From the NCBI GenBank assembly GCA_023386855.1, contig JAEWIW010000140.1, forward strand, positions 1-7,352: DNA of 7,352 bases. Reading direction: 5' to 3'. Of this stretch, positions 6,794-7,352 are shown in pieces; positions within the stretch are counted from its first letter, which is position 1, and every line of letters starts with the position of its first letter. The translations under genes and the position numbers were made by a program. This stretch comes from Bacteroidota bacterium (lineage in GTDB: Bacteria; Bacteroidota; Bacteroidia; Chitinophagales; Chitinophagaceae). The notes beneath the pieces were generated by a model that worked only from the letters and a program-made list of their open reading frames with translations, did not search any database and was not told the DNA's origin.

Positions 6794-7352
6794 CTATTCT
6801 TCGGAAATATTCATATCCCGAACTTCAAACTTCATTCTTGCAGGCAATAAAAATGCCCGCCTGAAAATGAGCTGGCCTTTTTCGTAGATGAGAAAGTTCT
6901 TGAAACCGCTGCCAAGGCCGGAAAAATTTTCCTTCAGGATATAGTATAAGGGCCTGATCATCGGGTATCTACCCATGGCAATATTCGCCTGGTAGGGTAA
7001 TACATAGGTTCCCGAACAGCCCCTGCATTCAACTGCTGCAATGCGAACATTTTTCAAAAAACTTAACATTTCCGGATCCTGGTGATTTCCCACCCAGCTT
7101 ACACCGATCAGCCCGATGGCATCATCGTTTTGGGAAATATAATCTATAAGTTCAGTGGAATTTTTGGCTGCAACAACATTTTTCGACATGGCTTCACCCT
7201 TAAGGAGGCTATCCTGGACAAACCGCACGGTACTGGTAGCGGAAAGCCCATCGAGCAATACCTTGTATTTATAACTGCTGGTACCCTTCACCATTGAACG
7301 AAGATCCTGCATGGTAAAAATGCTGTCGCGCGATTTATTGTTGACCACTACG
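6794..7352 (-). CDS. PstS-like phosphate-binding-type periplasmic protein (partial, N-terminus missing)
   Basis: The frame is open to the right edge (it reads V-V-V-N-N-K...), so the gene starts outside the window. The GTG near the edge should not be taken as the start. The visible 185 residues match the C-terminal half of PstS-like substrate-binding proteins: IGLIGVSWV (79-87 of the fragment), YPMIRPLYYILKE (129-141), GLGSGFKNFL (145-154) and GQLIFRRAFLLPA (159-171). Family members bind phosphate in the periplasm for a PstCAB transporter, but no permease or ATPase gene is visible, so the ligand is not established. A CRGC motif (Cys109, Cys112) could be a redox or structural pair. From memory, such genes in Bacteroidota can sit downstream of exbB/exbD/tonB genes; that cannot be checked here. 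The product is presumably exported, but its signal peptide lies outside. Confidence 0.8.
   Translation of the reverse strand, partial: VVVNNKSRDSIFTMQDLRSMVKGTSSYKYKVLLDGLSATSTVRFVQDSLLKGEAMSKNVVAAKNSTELIDYISQNDDAIGLIGVSWVGNHQDPEMLSFLKNVRIAAVECRGCSGTYVLPYQANIAMGRYPMIRPLYYILKENFSGLGSGFKNFLIYEKGQLIFRRAFLLPARMKFEVRDMNISEE

Noticed and set aside
1..7352. CRISPR arrays, tRNA or rRNA genes, insertion sequences, phage genes
   Set aside because: None were seen. Almost all of the sequence is explained by tightly packed core genes, and the gaps are too short to hold such elements.

Overview
The window looks like chromosomal DNA from a Bacteroidota bacterium, most likely family Chitinophagaceae. Support comes from the protein sequences, the separate nuoC and nuoD genes, a nuoA promoter of the Bacteroidota type (TTG, 19 nt, TAnnTTTG), and mostly weak Shine-Dalgarno sites. 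The family-level placement is inference from memory of related proteins. Every real gene lies on the minus strand, so transcription runs from high to low coordinates.

Right part (5083-7352): the 3' portion of a PstS-like, phosphate-binding-type periplasmic protein that runs off the right edge. After 46 nt comes a 554-residue exported TPR protein, and then an intrinsic terminator (4996-5022). The two genes look like the tail of one transcription unit whose start lies outside the window.

Left part (1-4971): the first half of a respiratory complex I (NADH:quinone oxidoreductase) operon, nuoA-B-C-D-E-F, followed by the first five codons of what is very probably nuoG at the left edge. The promoter lies just upstream of nuoA, between that gene and the terminator. 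The gaps are 116, 44, 43, 76, 36 and 27 nt, with no terminator-like hairpin between genes, which fits one polycistronic mRNA. Together the products give the NADH-oxidising module (NuoE [2Fe-2S] N1a; NuoF FMN and [4Fe-4S] N3), the connecting and quinone-reducing module (NuoB cluster N2, NuoC, NuoD) and the first membrane subunit (NuoA). All iron-sulfur cysteines expected in NuoB, NuoE and NuoF are present. The remaining membrane subunits (nuoH to nuoN) would be expected to the left of the window.

This is mostly a conventional core-metabolism locus, and I found no convincing new system. The most noteworthy points are a degenerate 7-nt repeat in the nuoD-nuoE gap, an Asp-to-Asn change next to the quinone-site tyrosine of NuoD, a CxxC pair in a PstS-like protein with no other pst gene in view, and the cleanly readable terminator/promoter boundary.
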